40,743 bases of DNA from Atribacterota bacterium (GTDB lineage: Bacteria > Atribacterota > Phoenicimicrobiia > Phoenicimicrobiales > Stramentimicrobiaceae): assembly GCA_028717805.1 (NCBI GenBank), contig JAQUNC010000021.1, positions 1 to 40,743 on the forward strand. The letters run 5' to 3'. A model generated the notes under the pieces. That model saw only the letters and a list, made by a program, of their open reading frames with translations. It ran no database searches and was not told the origin of the DNA. Both the position numbers and the translations under genes were made by a program. This document shows, piece by piece, positions 1 to 9,122 of this stretch; positions within the stretch are counted from its first letter, which is position 1; the number at the start of each line of letters is the position of its first letter.

Positions 1-229
1 TATCATCATCATTTTATACTGTAAAAAAGAAACAGCAGGTGTAAACAGTGTAACCTATGTCCTGAATCAAAAGTGTAACCTATGTGTTGGTTAAATATCT
101 TTGCATCTTTAACCGAAAACTAAAAACTGTAAACCAAAAACTATATAATAATGATATAATTACATTCAGATTAGTAAACCAGATATATTTGTTTGACTTG
201 CACCTAAAAATGATCGGGGGTGGCGAGTT
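1..229. other. AT-rich upstream region with IS-end-like direct repeats
   Basis: No gene is visible here. A 14-bp sequence, AGTGTAACCTATGT, occurs exactly twice at 47-60 and 72-85, a 25-bp period, with a partial third copy (GTGTAAAC) at 39-46. Tandem subterminal motifs of this kind are typical of the ends of some insertion sequences, where they bind transposase, but no transposase gene is in the window. Two TATAAT hexamers at 144-149 and 155-160 could belong to the promoter of the operon that starts at 230, although no good -35 box is spaced to either. The ribosome binding site of the first gene is the GGGGG stretch at about 216-220. Confidence 0.4.
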
Positions 230-1468
230 ATGGTAACCAGGGTGATTGTCCCACAAAAGGGACTTTCCGATGAAAGCTGTCTAATACAGGAGTGGAAAAA
301 GAAAGAGGGAGAAAGAGTAGAAAAAGGAGAAATTATCTGTGCAGTGGAAACTAATAAAGCAGTTTTCGAAATTGAATCTCCAGTGGCAGGTATTCTGTTA
401 AGGATATTATATAAAGAAGGTAAGGAAGTACCGGTAATGGAGACTATTGCTATTATCGGGGAACTGGGAGAAGAATACCAACATCTCTTAAAAAAAGAAG
501 AGACCAAGAAAGAAGTACCCCTAAAATCTGAGACTGTTGTTGGAAAAACCACTCTAGATCAACTGAAAGGTAAAGGTGATATTGATCAGCGTATGCACAT
601 CAAGATTTCTCCTCGAGCTCATACCTTAGCTATAACTAAGAATTTAGATATCTCTATTCTGAAAGGAAGTGGTCCGGAGGGGAGGATAATTGAGAGAGAT
701 GTGCAAGAGGTAATTCAAACAATAGGGCATCTGGCAATGACCACTTCTGAAAAGAAAATAAAAGCTGAATCATATCAGAAAATTCCTATGAAAGGAATTC
801 GTAAAATTATTGCCGAGAGGATGTTATCTTCCATCCAGAATTCTGCTCAACTAACCTTGCATTCTTCCTTTTCAGCAGAAAGGGTACTGGAATATCGCGC
901 TCAATTAAAAGAAACAAAAGAGACATTATCCTATCCAGATATCAATATTAATCATCTTATTATGTTTGGAATTATTAAAGCATTGAAGAATAATCCTGCT
1001 ATAAATAGTTATGCTCAGGAAAGGATGATAACCCAGTTTAAAGAAGTTCATCTGGGCTTTGCTGTAGATACTGCTGAAGGATTGAAAGTACCCGTTCTTC
1101 ATCAGGCAGAGCAATATTCTCTGTTGCAATTTGCTCGGAAAGTACAGCAATTGACCCAGCAATGTATAGATAGAAATATTCAACCTGAAGACCTGGAAGG
1201 AGGCACATTTACAATTACTAATTTAGGAAATCTGGGAGTCGAGTACTTTACTCCGATTCTTAACGCCCCACAGACAGGAATTATTGGTATCGGCTGTCCC
1301 CAACTACGACCAATTAAGAAAACCAATGTTATTGAATTTTCACCTTATATTGGTCTTTCTCTTACCTTTGACCATAGAGTTATTGATGGAGCACCTGCTG
1401 CCCGTTTCTTGCAACAGGTTATTGCTATTTTAGAAAATTTTTCCTATCAACCTGATGAGAAACCATAA
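230..1468 (+). CDS. Dihydrolipoamide acyltransferase (E2) of a 2-oxoacid/acetoin dehydrogenase complex
   Basis: This is the 412-residue acyltransferase core of a 2-oxoacid dehydrogenase-type complex. It should move an acyl group from E1 to CoA through a swinging lipoyl arm in the cytoplasm. The sequence shows a lipoyl domain at about 1-77 with the lipoyl-lysine motif ETNKA (Lys43), a linker, a peripheral-subunit-binding domain at about 125-162 (SPRAHTLA to EGRIIERDV), and a catalytic domain ending in DHRVIDG (381-387) with His382 and Asp386. All parts are intact and the length is normal. It lies 62 bases ahead of the fused E1 gene and is the first gene of the operon. No E3 (lipoamide dehydrogenase) gene is present, so E3 must be encoded elsewhere. 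The substrate (pyruvate, branched-chain 2-oxoacid, acetoin or a sugar-derived acyloin) cannot be read from the sequence. Confidence 0.93.
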   Translation: MVTRVIVPQKGLSDESCLIQEWKKKEGERVEKGEIICAVETNKAVFEIESPVAGILLRILYKEGKEVPVMETIAIIGELGEEYQHLLKKEETKKEVPLKSETVVGKTTLDQLKGKGDIDQRMHIKISPRAHTLAITKNLDISILKGSGPEGRIIERDVQEVIQTIGHLAMTTSEKKIKAESYQKIPMKGIRKIIAERMLSSIQNSAQLTLHSSFSAERVLEYRAQLKETKETLSYPDININHLIMFGIIKALKNNPAINSYAQERMITQFKEVHLGFAVDTAEGLKVPVLHQAEQYSLLQFARKVQQLTQQCIDRNIQPEDLEGGTFTITNLGNLGVEYFTPILNAPQTGIIGIGCPQLRPIKKTNVIEFSPYIGLSLTFDHRVIDGAPAARFLQQVIAILENFSYQPDEKP

Positions 1469-1530
1469 TTAAAAAAATTATTATGCCATGTTTTTCTTTA
1501 CTGAGATTGCTACAGGAAGGAGTGATGTAA

Positions 1531-3987
1531 ATGCCCAAATCATTATTTGTTGATCCTAAAGAAGTCCGGAAAAAAGGTTATATTCATATCGATAGTATTC
1601 CCCTTAATCAATATCAACCAGATATTAAGAAAGAGTTAAGTCTTTATGGAGAATCAACATTGAAGCAAATATATTACGATATGCTGATTATTCGCGAGTT
1701 TGAAACTATGCTGGATAATATTAAAACTAAAGGTTCCTACCAGGAAATATATTATAAACATGCAGGACCAGCCCATCTTTCTTTAGGACAGGAATCGGCA
1801 ACAGTAGGAATGTGTCTTAACTTAGAACCTGATGATTACATCTTTGGTTCTCACCGTAGCCATGGAGAGATTCTGGCTAAGTGTTTTACTGCTGCAAGAA
1901 AGTTAGAGGAAAAAGAGTTATGGCAAGTTATGCAAGACTATCTGGATGGTTCCTGTTTAAGAGTAGTGGAAAAACACCATCAGGGTGAATTTTCAGATCT
2001 GGTAGAGGATTTTATTCTGTATGGAGTGTTAGCAGAAATATTTGGATGTAAAGATGGTTTTAACAGGGGAATGGGAGGTTCCATGCATGCCTTTTTTGCC
2101 CCATTTGGCAGTATGCCCAATAATGCTATTGTAGGTGGTTCAGCGGATATCAGTGTAGGGGCAGCTTTTTTTAAGAGAATTAACCGAAAACCAGGAATAG
2201 TCATAAGCTGTATAGGTGATGGTGCTATGGGTTGTGGACCAGTATGGGAGGCAATTTCTATTGCTGCTATGGAACAATTTCATACTCTGTGGGATAAAAA
2301 AATCGGAGGAGCTCCTCCCATATTATTTAATTTTTTTAACAATTTTTATGGCATGGGTGGACAAACCTCCGGTGAAACTATGGGCTTTCAGTATCTGGCA
2401 CGAGTGGGAGCAGGAGTGAACCCCCAAAATATACATAGTGAGAGAGTAGATGGATACAATCCTTTAGCAGTCGCTGATACCATTAAACGCAAAAAAAAGT
2501 TATTATTAGCCGGAGAAGGACCTGTATTATTGGATACTATTACTTATCGCTTTTCCGGTCATTCTCCCTCTGATCCTTCTACCTACCGGTCTAGAGAAGA
2601 AATCGAAAGCTGGCAGGCAGTAGATGGTTTGGAAGGTTATCGGAAATATCTGCAAGAACATGGCTTCTTAAATGATGCGGAATGCCAGAAAATAAAGGAA
2701 AGGGTAAGAAAAAAGATAAAACATATTACTCAATTAGCTTCTTCTGAGGAAATATCACCCAGACCGAACGGCAACTTGATTGAGATGTTTATGTTTTCCA
2801 ACCAACTGATGGATAAAATGGATGATCGGGAACCTGAGTTATTAATACCAGAGAATAAAAATTCACGCGTACAGTCTATAGCCCAGAAAGAGCGTTATTA
2901 TCTTGATGAGAAGGGAAAAGAGGTACCCAGAATGCGCCAGTTTACCTATCGGGATGCTCTCTTTGAAGCTATGCTATTTCGTTTTTCTCAGGATCCTACA
3001 ATGGTTGCCTATGGAGAAGAAAACAGGGAATGGGGTGGAGCATTTGGTGTGTATCGCGGATTAAGCGAATCGCTTCCTTATCATCGCTTGTTTAATACCT
3101 CAATTTCAGAAGGAGCAATTGTTGGTTCTGGTGCTGGTTATGCTTTAAGCGGAGGACGGGCAGTAGTGGAATTGATGTACTGTGATTTTATGGGTAGAGC
3201 AGGTGATGAAATTTTTAACCAAATTTCCAAATGGCAGGCTATGTCCGCTGCTGTGTTGAAGATGCCACTAGTAGTTCGGGTTTCGGTAGGTAATAAATAT
3301 GGTGCGCAACATTCTCAAGATTGGACTTCTTTAGTTGCTCATATCCCGGGTTTAAAGGTAATGTTTCCAGCAACTCCCTATGATGCCAAAGGTATGTTAA
3401 ATCTGGCTTTAAGAGGAACCGATCCGGTTATCTTTTTTGAGAGTCAAAGGTTATATGACATTGGAGAACAATTTGTCAAAGAGGGAGTTCCTATCGGTTA
3501 TTATGAAATCAACGAAGGTGAGCCCATAGTTAGAAGAGAAGGAAAAGATGTGACCATAATTACCATTGGTGCTACCCTGTATCGTGCTTTAGAAGCAGCG
3601 CAGTTGTTAGAAGAAAAGTATCATCTTTCTGCTGAAGTTATAGATTTGAGATTCATTAATCCCCTTGATTACCAGCAATTGATTAATTCTGCTCAAAAGA
3701 CCGGAAAAGTATTATTAGCTTCAGATGCCTGTGAAAGAGGGTCTTTTCTCCATACAGTGGCATCTAATCTCCATCAACTGTTATTTGATCTTCTGGATGG
3801 ACCTATTGTGGTATTGGGTTCCAGGAACTGGATTACTCCCCCTGCTGAGCTGGAAGAGGTATTCTTTCCTCAGAAGGAGTGGATTATCGATGCCATCCAT
3901 GAACGAATATGTCCACTTCCAGGACACGAAGTTTCCACCAAGCAGAGTATTAAAGAGATTATTCGGAGAAATAAGCAAGGTGTATAA
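1531..3987 (+). CDS. Fused E1 alpha-beta thiamine-diphosphate dehydrogenase (2-oxoacid/acetoin dehydrogenase E1)
   Basis: This is an 818-residue single-chain E1: an alpha-type half at about 40-400 and a beta-type half at about 465-805. E1 uses thiamine diphosphate to decarboxylate or cleave its substrate and acylate the E2 lipoyl group. The alpha half shows SHRSHGE (107-113) and the ThDP motif GDGAMG (229-234), closing at Asn270-Asn271. The 39-residue spacing is longer than the usual 30 or so. A second insertion lies at about 120-160, between the SHG segment and [15 protein letters not shown]. The beta half shows [16 protein letters not shown] (495-510) and the usual transketolase C-terminal domain. 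Fused alpha-beta chains are known for some branched-chain-type and acetoin-type E1 enzymes. A clear AGGAAGGAG site precedes the ATG. The family is certain, the substrate is not. Confidence 0.92.
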   Translation: MPKSLFVDPKEVRKKGYIHIDSIPLNQYQPDIKKELSLYGESTLKQIYYDMLIIREFETMLDNIKTKGSYQEIYYKHAGPAHLSLGQESATVGMCLNLEPDDYIFGSHRSHGEILAKCFTAARKLEEKELWQVMQDYLDGSCLRVVEKHHQGEFSDLVEDFILYGVLAEIFGCKDGFNRGMGGSMHAFFAPFGSMPNNAIVGGSADISVGAAFFKRINRKPGIVISCIGDGAMGCGPVWEAISIAAMEQFHTLWDKKIGGAPPILFNFFNNFYGMGGQTSGETMGFQYLARVGAGVNPQNIHSERVDGYNPLAVADTIKRKKKLLLAGEGPVLLDTITYRFSGHSPSDPSTYRSREEIESWQAVDGLEGYRKYLQEHGFLNDAECQKIKERVRKKIKHITQLASSEEISPRPNGNLIEMFMFSNQLMDKMDDREPELLIPENKNSRVQSIAQKERYYLDEKGKEVPRMRQFTYRDALFEAMLFRFSQDPTMVAYGEENREWGGAFGVYRGLSESLPYHRLFNTSISEGAIVGSGAGYALSGGRAVVELMYCDFMGRAGDEIFNQISKWQAMSAAVLKMPLVVRVSVGNKYGAQHSQDWTSLVAHIPGLKVMFPATPYDAKGMLNLALRGTDPVIFFESQRLYDIGEQFVKEGVPIGYYEINEGEPIVRREGKDVTIITIGATLYRALEAAQLLEEKYHLSAEVIDLRFINPLDYQQLINSAQKTGKVLLASDACERGSFLHTVASNLHQLLFDLLDGPIVVLGSRNWITPPAELEEVFFPQKEWIIDAIHERICPLPGHEVSTKQSIKEIIRRNKQGV

Positions 3988-4055
3988 ATTTTTACCACTT
4001 CTGAAAATATTTTACACCACAATATTAAATTAAGAACTAATCAAAGTCAGGTTAT

Positions 4056-5387
4056 ATGGATATTTTGATTTATCTCACAGAAAAATTAAATAGTACAACT
4101 AAAGCAGAACGCTTGCAGGCAATTACCGAGATAGGAAAGATGATAAAAAAGGGGAAAATAATTAGAAAGAAAAGCGAAGAGGTTAACAATCATGTTCATA
4201 CCATTTATTCTTTTAGTCCTTATTCTCCTTCCTGCGCCGCTTTTCAAGCCTGGAAAGCTGGACTTCAAACTATTGGTATTATGGATCATGATTCTATCGC
4301 AGGATGTGAAGAATTATTGTTCGCCTGCAAAAGTATAGGAATATCTTCTACAGTAGGTTTTGAAATAAGGGTAAATTTTAATCAGACCAAAGTACAAGGA
4401 AGGCAAATAAATAGTCCTGATTCTAAAAATATTGCCTATATTGCCATACATGGTATAGCACAGAGCCAGTTTACCAGAACAAAAGAATTTCTTAAATCCA
4501 TCAATGAAAGACGTAATGCCAGAAATTATTTAATGGTAGACAGAATGAATCGATTATTATTTGATTTTGGTATTGAAAAAATTGATTATTACCAGAATGT
4601 TTTCCCTCTATCTAAGGCTGATGAGGGAGGCAGTATTACCGAGAGACATCTTCTTCTTGCTCTGGCCAAAAAGTTAGTTCAGCAAATCGGGAAAGGTAAA
4701 AAATTGATTAGTTTTTTGCAAGGAAAATTAAAAATTATCATTCCAGAAAAAATCAAATTATACTTAATTGAATCCAATAATCCCCACTATCTTTATGATT
4801 TATTAGGAATTTTAAAGAGTTCATTCATGGAAAATATTTATATAGAACCTGACTATCAGGAGTGTATTTCAGTTTATGAAGCAATAAATTTTGCTAATTC
4901 TATCTATGGTATTCCAGCCTATGCCTATTTAGGTGATGTATTAGAATCTCCTACTGGCGATAAGAAGAGCCAGAAATTTGAAGATGATTATTTAGAAGAA
5001 TTATTTACTGAGATAAAAAGTGTTGATTTTAAAGCAGTAACCTATATGCCACCTCGCAATACCATCCAGCAATTAAAAAAAGTACAGCAGCTCTGTCAGG
5101 AATATAATTTGATGGAGATAAGTGGAGTGGATATCAATCAGCCCAGACAAAGTTTTAATTGCCCTGAAATACTAAAACCACCATTTCAACATTTAATTGA
5201 TATGACCTGGGCTTTAATTGCTCATGAGAAATTAGCAAATTACAATCTACGCTACGCTCTTTTTAATGAGCAGAATCCTTTGGGAAACCATTCCTTAAGA
5301 TATAAACTAAAAGTTTATGGTGCTATTGGCCGACAAATTGATCCCTATAATCCAGAGAAGGTAGCTCATTTATTACCGGAAGGATAA
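4056..5387 (+). CDS. PHP-domain metal-dependent hydrolase
   Basis: This is a 443-residue protein with a polymerase-and-histidinol-phosphatase (PHP) domain. PHP proteins use a cluster of two or three metal ions to hydrolyse phosphoester bonds. The sequence shows HVH (46-48), the second metal motif MDHDS (76-80) and Glu103 in GFEIR, the expected order of PHP metal ligands. The first 40 residues form a charged helical extension, and about 200 residues after the core match nothing I recognise. The gene sits between E1 and an SDR with spacers of 68 and 38 bases, so it is probably co-transcribed. A sugar-phosphate phosphatase role in the operon's pathway is plausible but inferred only from context. 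The upstream ribosome binding site (AGTCAGG) is weak. Confidence 0.75.
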   Translation: MDILIYLTEKLNSTTKAERLQAITEIGKMIKKGKIIRKKSEEVNNHVHTIYSFSPYSPSCAAFQAWKAGLQTIGIMDHDSIAGCEELLFACKSIGISSTVGFEIRVNFNQTKVQGRQINSPDSKNIAYIAIHGIAQSQFTRTKEFLKSINERRNARNYLMVDRMNRLLFDFGIEKIDYYQNVFPLSKADEGGSITERHLLLALAKKLVQQIGKGKKLISFLQGKLKIIIPEKIKLYLIESNNPHYLYDLLGILKSSFMENIYIEPDYQECISVYEAINFANSIYGIPAYAYLGDVLESPTGDKKSQKFEDDYLEELFTEIKSVDFKAVTYMPPRNTIQQLKKVQQLCQEYNLMEISGVDINQPRQSFNCPEILKPPFQHLIDMTWALIAHEKLANYNLRYALFNEQNPLGNHSLRYKLKVYGAIGRQIDPYNPEKVAHLLPEG

Positions 5388-5425
5388 ATTATTCTCTGGT
5401 TAATCTTTACCACCGGGAGGATTTT

Positions 5426-6676
5426 ATGAAAAATTCATTTCTAAATATGCTTATTCCTCTGATTAGAGGTCTTAGTTTTGATGGTGAAAAGGGTAGGTAT
5501 ATCAAGTATGAGAAGAATCCGGGAAAAATTTTACAGCTCAAGCACAAAATTCATGAACTTTCCAGAACTGGAAAATTGTTAAACCCACCTCTTACTATTG
5601 AACTTTTCATTGATGAAGAGTCCTTCTTAGAAAAGAAAGATGATATCATAAAAAGACTTTCTCAGGATTATCAGCAATATCTGAAGGGACATAAATATCA
5701 TCCCCATATTATTGTATTAGATAGTGATATGATTTTATTTTCAGGTTCTACGTATCAAGAATGTCTGGATACACAGAAAGAGCCTTTAACTGAACTAATA
5801 AATGTGCCTGTTCCTCAGAAAAGTATCGCTAAACTGGAATATGAGATTACCAGCAGTGTAAAAGGAAAGATCATTGTAGTTACCGGAGGTGCCCAGGGAA
5901 TTGGCGCCTGTTTGGTCAGAAACCTGGTTAAAATGGGTGCCTTCTTATTTGTAGCTGATATTAATAGGGAGGGTGCTGCAAAATTGGTGGAGGAATTGAA
6001 TTATCTTTATAATAAAAAGTGTGCTTTCGCAGTAAGCGTTGATGTGACCAATGAGCAATCAGTACAGGAAATGACCGAGGAGATTGTTAGAAATACAGGT
6101 GGAATAGATGTATTTATTAATAATGCAGGTGTACTGAAAGCTGAAAGTGTTAAGGAAATGAATTTTCAGGATTTTGAGTTTGTCAATAAGGTAAATTACT
6201 TTGGTTACTTTTTATGTACCAAATATGCCTCCCGGGTAATGGCTTGGCAGAACAAGGGTCACCCTGATTATATAACTGATATTATTCAAATTAATTCCAA
6301 ATCTGGATTAGAAGGTTCCTATAAGAATTGTGCTTATGCTGGAAGCAAGTTTGCCGGTATAGGATTAACACAAAGCTTTGCTAAGGAATTATTAGAAGAT
6401 AATATTAAGGTAAATGCAATATGTCCCGGTAATTTTTTCGAAGGTCCTCTCTGGTCTGATCCCCAAAATGGTCTTTTTGTACAATATCTAAAAAGTGGCA
6501 AAGTACCAAGGGCTCGTAATATTGATGATGTTAGGCGATTCTATGAATCAAAAATACCTCTGGGCAGGGGTTGTAGTTGTGAAGATATTGTAAAAGCAGT
6601 ATTGTATGTTATCGGACAGAAGTATGAAACGGGTCAGGCGATACCTGTTGCTGGTGGGCAGGTCTTATTAAGATAA
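5426..6676 (+). CDS. Long SDR oxidoreductase, sorbitol-6-phosphate 2-dehydrogenase type
   Basis: This is a short-chain dehydrogenase of 416 residues, far longer than the usual 250. The classical SDR core is residues 147-416, with the nucleotide-binding motif TGGAQGIG (153-160), NNAG (232-235), catalytic-type Ser at 291 or 293, and Tyr304-x3-Lys308. Residues 1-145 form an extra N-terminal domain. Long SDRs with such an N-terminal domain occur in anaerobes and are annotated as sorbitol-6-phosphate 2-dehydrogenases, which convert sorbitol 6-phosphate to fructose 6-phosphate with NAD. The following gene resembles an L-sorbose-1-phosphate reductase and the next a fructokinase, which supports hexitol or ketose metabolism. 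A GGGAGG site precedes the ATG. The SDR assignment is secure, the substrate is inferred. Confidence 0.82.
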   Translation: MKNSFLNMLIPLIRGLSFDGEKGRYIKYEKNPGKILQLKHKIHELSRTGKLLNPPLTIELFIDEESFLEKKDDIIKRLSQDYQQYLKGHKYHPHIIVLDSDMILFSGSTYQECLDTQKEPLTELINVPVPQKSIAKLEYEITSSVKGKIIVVTGGAQGIGACLVRNLVKMGAFLFVADINREGAAKLVEELNYLYNKKCAFAVSVDVTNEQSVQEMTEEIVRNTGGIDVFINNAGVLKAESVKEMNFQDFEFVNKVNYFGYFLCTKYASRVMAWQNKGHPDYITDIIQINSKSGLEGSYKNCAYAGSKFAGIGLTQSFAKELLEDNIKVNAICPGNFFEGPLWSDPQNGLFVQYLKSGKVPRARNIDDVRRFYESKIPLGRGCSCEDIVKAVLYVIGQKYETGQAIPVAGGQVLLR

Positions 6677-6706
6677 TCAATGATATAAATGGAATAGGGT
6701 AATACG

Positions 6707-7969
6707 ATGAAAACAAAAGCAGTTCGAATTTACGGAAAAAATGATTTACGGCTGGAAGAGTTTGAGTTACCTCCTAGGCAGGATGATGAAATATTAGCTC
6801 ATGTTATTTCAGATAGTTTATGTCTTTCATCTTATAAAGCAGCTATTCAGGGTGAAAAACACAAGCGGGTGCCAGAGAATGTTCGTGAGAATCCTACCAT
6901 TATTGGACATGAGTTTTGTGGTGAAATTATTGAAGTAGGGAAAAAATGGCAGCATGAATTTCATAGCGGAGAGAAATTTGCTATTCAACCGGCTTTAAAT
7001 TATCAAGGAACGCTTGATGCTCCTGGCTATTCTTTCCCTTATATTGGCGGTGATGCCACCTATATAATTATCCCCAATCAGGTAATGGAAATGAATTGTT
7101 TACTTCATTATAAAGGTGAAGCTTTTTATAGTGGTTCTTTAGCAGAACCAATGTCCTGTATTATTGGTGCCTTTCATACCAGTTTTCATACTACTCCAGG
7201 AGAATATATTCATTATATGGGAATAAAAGAAAAAGGGAATATGATGATTATAGGAGGAGCTGGACCGATGGGTTTAGGTATGATTGATTATGCACTGCAT
7301 CGGAAAAAGAGGCCAGGATTACTGGTAATAACAGATGTTGACGACCAACGATTGTCTAGAGCAGGAAAGATATTTTCTGTTTCTGAAGCTGAAAAAATGG
7401 GAGTTAAACTTATCTATCTTAATCCTCTAAAAGAAAAAGATATAAGCAAATCATTACTTTGCATAAGCGGAGGGAGAGGGTATGATGACATATTCATTAT
7501 GGCGCCCATAAGGGAAGTTGTTGAGTTAGGGGATTCCTTATTAGCCAGGGATGGATGTTTAAATTTTTTTGCCGGTCCCACAGATACCCATTTTAATGCA
7601 ACTGTGAATCTTTATAATATTCATTATTTATCCACCCATCTGGTGGGAAGCAGTGGCGGAAATATGGAGAATATGATTGAAGCACTGGAAATGATGGGAA
7701 AAAATGTTATTAATCCTGCTGCTATGGTTACTCACATAGGTGGATTAAACTGTGTTGTTGAAACCACTCTTAATTTACCCACGATTCCTGGAGGAAAGAA
7801 ATTAGTATACACCAATATTAAAATGAATCTTACTGCCCTTTCCGAAATACCGCAAAAAGCAAAGGAAGAACCTGTAATGAGAGGACTGGCTAATATTTTG
7901 TCAGCAACTAATGGGTTATGGTCACCACAGGCAGAAAAGTATTTGCTTGCCAATGCTCAACCAATTTAA
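6707..7969 (+). CDS. Zinc-type medium-chain dehydrogenase, L-sorbose-1-phosphate reductase-like
   Basis: This is a 420-residue medium-chain dehydrogenase. Visible motifs are Cys39 and GHE (67-69, His68-Glu69) for the catalytic zinc, EP at 147-148, and a Rossmann motif GGAGPMGLG (183-191). The four-cysteine structural zinc loop of alcohol dehydrogenases is absent. Length and overall layout match the SorE type, which reduces L-sorbose 1-phosphate to D-glucitol 6-phosphate, the substrate of the type of SDR encoded just upstream (30-base spacer). Together these would bring sorbose or a related ketose into glycolysis. No PTS transporter gene is present in the window, so a different uptake route or substrate is possible. 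The exact substrate remains inferred. Confidence 0.8.
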   Translation: MKTKAVRIYGKNDLRLEEFELPPRQDDEILAHVISDSLCLSSYKAAIQGEKHKRVPENVRENPTIIGHEFCGEIIEVGKKWQHEFHSGEKFAIQPALNYQGTLDAPGYSFPYIGGDATYIIIPNQVMEMNCLLHYKGEAFYSGSLAEPMSCIIGAFHTSFHTTPGEYIHYMGIKEKGNMMIIGGAGPMGLGMIDYALHRKKRPGLLVITDVDDQRLSRAGKIFSVSEAEKMGVKLIYLNPLKEKDISKSLLCISGGRGYDDIFIMAPIREVVELGDSLLARDGCLNFFAGPTDTHFNATVNLYNIHYLSTHLVGSSGGNMENMIEALEMMGKNVINPAAMVTHIGGLNCVVETTLNLPTIPGGKKLVYTNIKMNLTALSEIPQKAKEEPVMRGLANILSATNGLWSPQAEKYLLANAQPI

Positions 7970-8005
7970 AAGCTATATATAGATTTGTGAAGAGGAAAAA
8001 GAACA

Positions 8006-8914
8006 ATGAAAGTTTTATCATTTGGTGAATTATTATGGGATATCATTGCAGGAAAGGCGTATATAGGTGGTGCACCATTCAATTTAGCCTGCCATTTAGC
8101 CGGAATGGGTGTTAAGTCAACATTTATTTCTGCGGTAGGAAGAGATAAATTAGGCAGGGAAGCCTTAAGAATTGCCAAAAAGTATGGACTTGATACTCAG
8201 TATATTACCACTAATCTGGATTTGCCAACCGGGAAGGTTGAGGTGTATGTAGACCAGCAGGGATACCCAAAATATAACATACACAAAGGGGTAGCATGGG
8301 ATCAGATTATGTTAAGAAAAGAATCTAAGGATAAATTATTAAAAGAGACCTGGGATGCCTTCTGCTTTGGTACTTTAGCTCAGCGTTCAGAAGTTAATAG
8401 AGATCTTCTTTATGAATTATTGTCAAATTTATCCTGTAGAGAGATGTTTTATGATGTCAATCTTAGACAGAACTTTTATCAGAGAGAATGGATTGAACAA
8501 TCTTTACATTTTAGTACCATTTTAAAACTGAATGAAGAAGAGGCTATTAATATTTCTGAACTATTATTTGGTAAAAACCACTGTAGAGAAGATATCTTTC
8601 AGGCGTTATCTTCAAAATACAAGCTAAAAATCTTATGCCTAACCCTGGGAGAGAAGGGTTCTTTGGTCTATGAAGGAGATAATTGTTATTCTATTCCTGG
8701 TGTTAAAACAAGGGTTCAGGATACGGTGGGGGCAGGTGATAGTTACAGTGCGGCATTTTTGTTTGCTTTTTTATCAGGAGCAGGTGCTGAAAAATCAGCA
8801 ATATTTGCTAATCTGGTAGGAGCATTTGTGGCTAGCCGTTCTGGAGCTGTTCCGGAATATTCTGCACAGCTAAGAAAACAGATTAGAAGTTTTGGCACCA
8901 GCAGGAAAAAATAA
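8006..8914 (+). CDS. PfkB-family carbohydrate kinase (fructokinase-like)
   Basis: This is a 302-residue ribokinase-family (PfkB) sugar kinase that transfers the ATP gamma-phosphate to a sugar hydroxyl. It shows the N-terminal sugar-binding signature with GGAPFN (21-26) and GRDKLG (45-50), and the C-terminal signature DTVGAGDS (239-246) with the catalytic base Asp245 and the GAGD anion hole. The opening MKVLSFGELLWD and the segment around residues 80-100 resemble bacterial fructokinases. It is the last gene of the six-gene operon, 36 bases after the SorE-like dehydrogenase, and a strong hairpin follows at 9021-9056. It probably phosphorylates fructose or the ketose handled by the neighbouring dehydrogenases. 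Confidence 0.87.
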   Translation: MKVLSFGELLWDIIAGKAYIGGAPFNLACHLAGMGVKSTFISAVGRDKLGREALRIAKKYGLDTQYITTNLDLPTGKVEVYVDQQGYPKYNIHKGVAWDQIMLRKESKDKLLKETWDAFCFGTLAQRSEVNRDLLYELLSNLSCREMFYDVNLRQNFYQREWIEQSLHFSTILKLNEEEAINISELLFGKNHCREDIFQALSSKYKLKILCLTLGEKGSLVYEGDNCYSIPGVKTRVQDTVGAGDSYSAAFLFAFLSGAGAEKSAIFANLVGAFVASRSGAVPEYSAQLRKQIRSFGTSRKK

Positions 8915-9020
8915 ACGTTAAAAAATTACTTAATCCCTTGACATATTAAAAATAAGTGCTAAAATTTTTATCAATTAAAAAATATCTTTTTAAATAAACT
9001 TTTTCATTTTTAAACCTCCT

Positions 9021-9056
9021 AAATAAATTACCCGGCTATTGTCGGGTAATTTATTT
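9021..9056 (+). terminator. Intrinsic terminator of the sugar operon
   Basis: A perfect 14-bp inverted repeat (9021-9034 with 9043-9056, core ATTACCCG/CGGGTAAT) has an 8-base loop and runs into T-rich sequence (TTATTTTT). It lies between the end of the operon (8914) and the convergent gene ending at 9123, so it may serve both strands. Confidence 0.8.
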
Positions 9057-9122
9057 TTACCAAAATTAACTATTAATTCCAAAATTAATTCTTAATAGGA
9101 ATAAAAAATATTATTTATAAAG

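Noticed and set aside
166-552. 128-codon ORF on the minus strand overlapping the E2 gene
   Set aside because: It lies antisense to a clear lipoyl-domain gene, has no recognisable family and no ribosome site; a shadow of the E2 codons.
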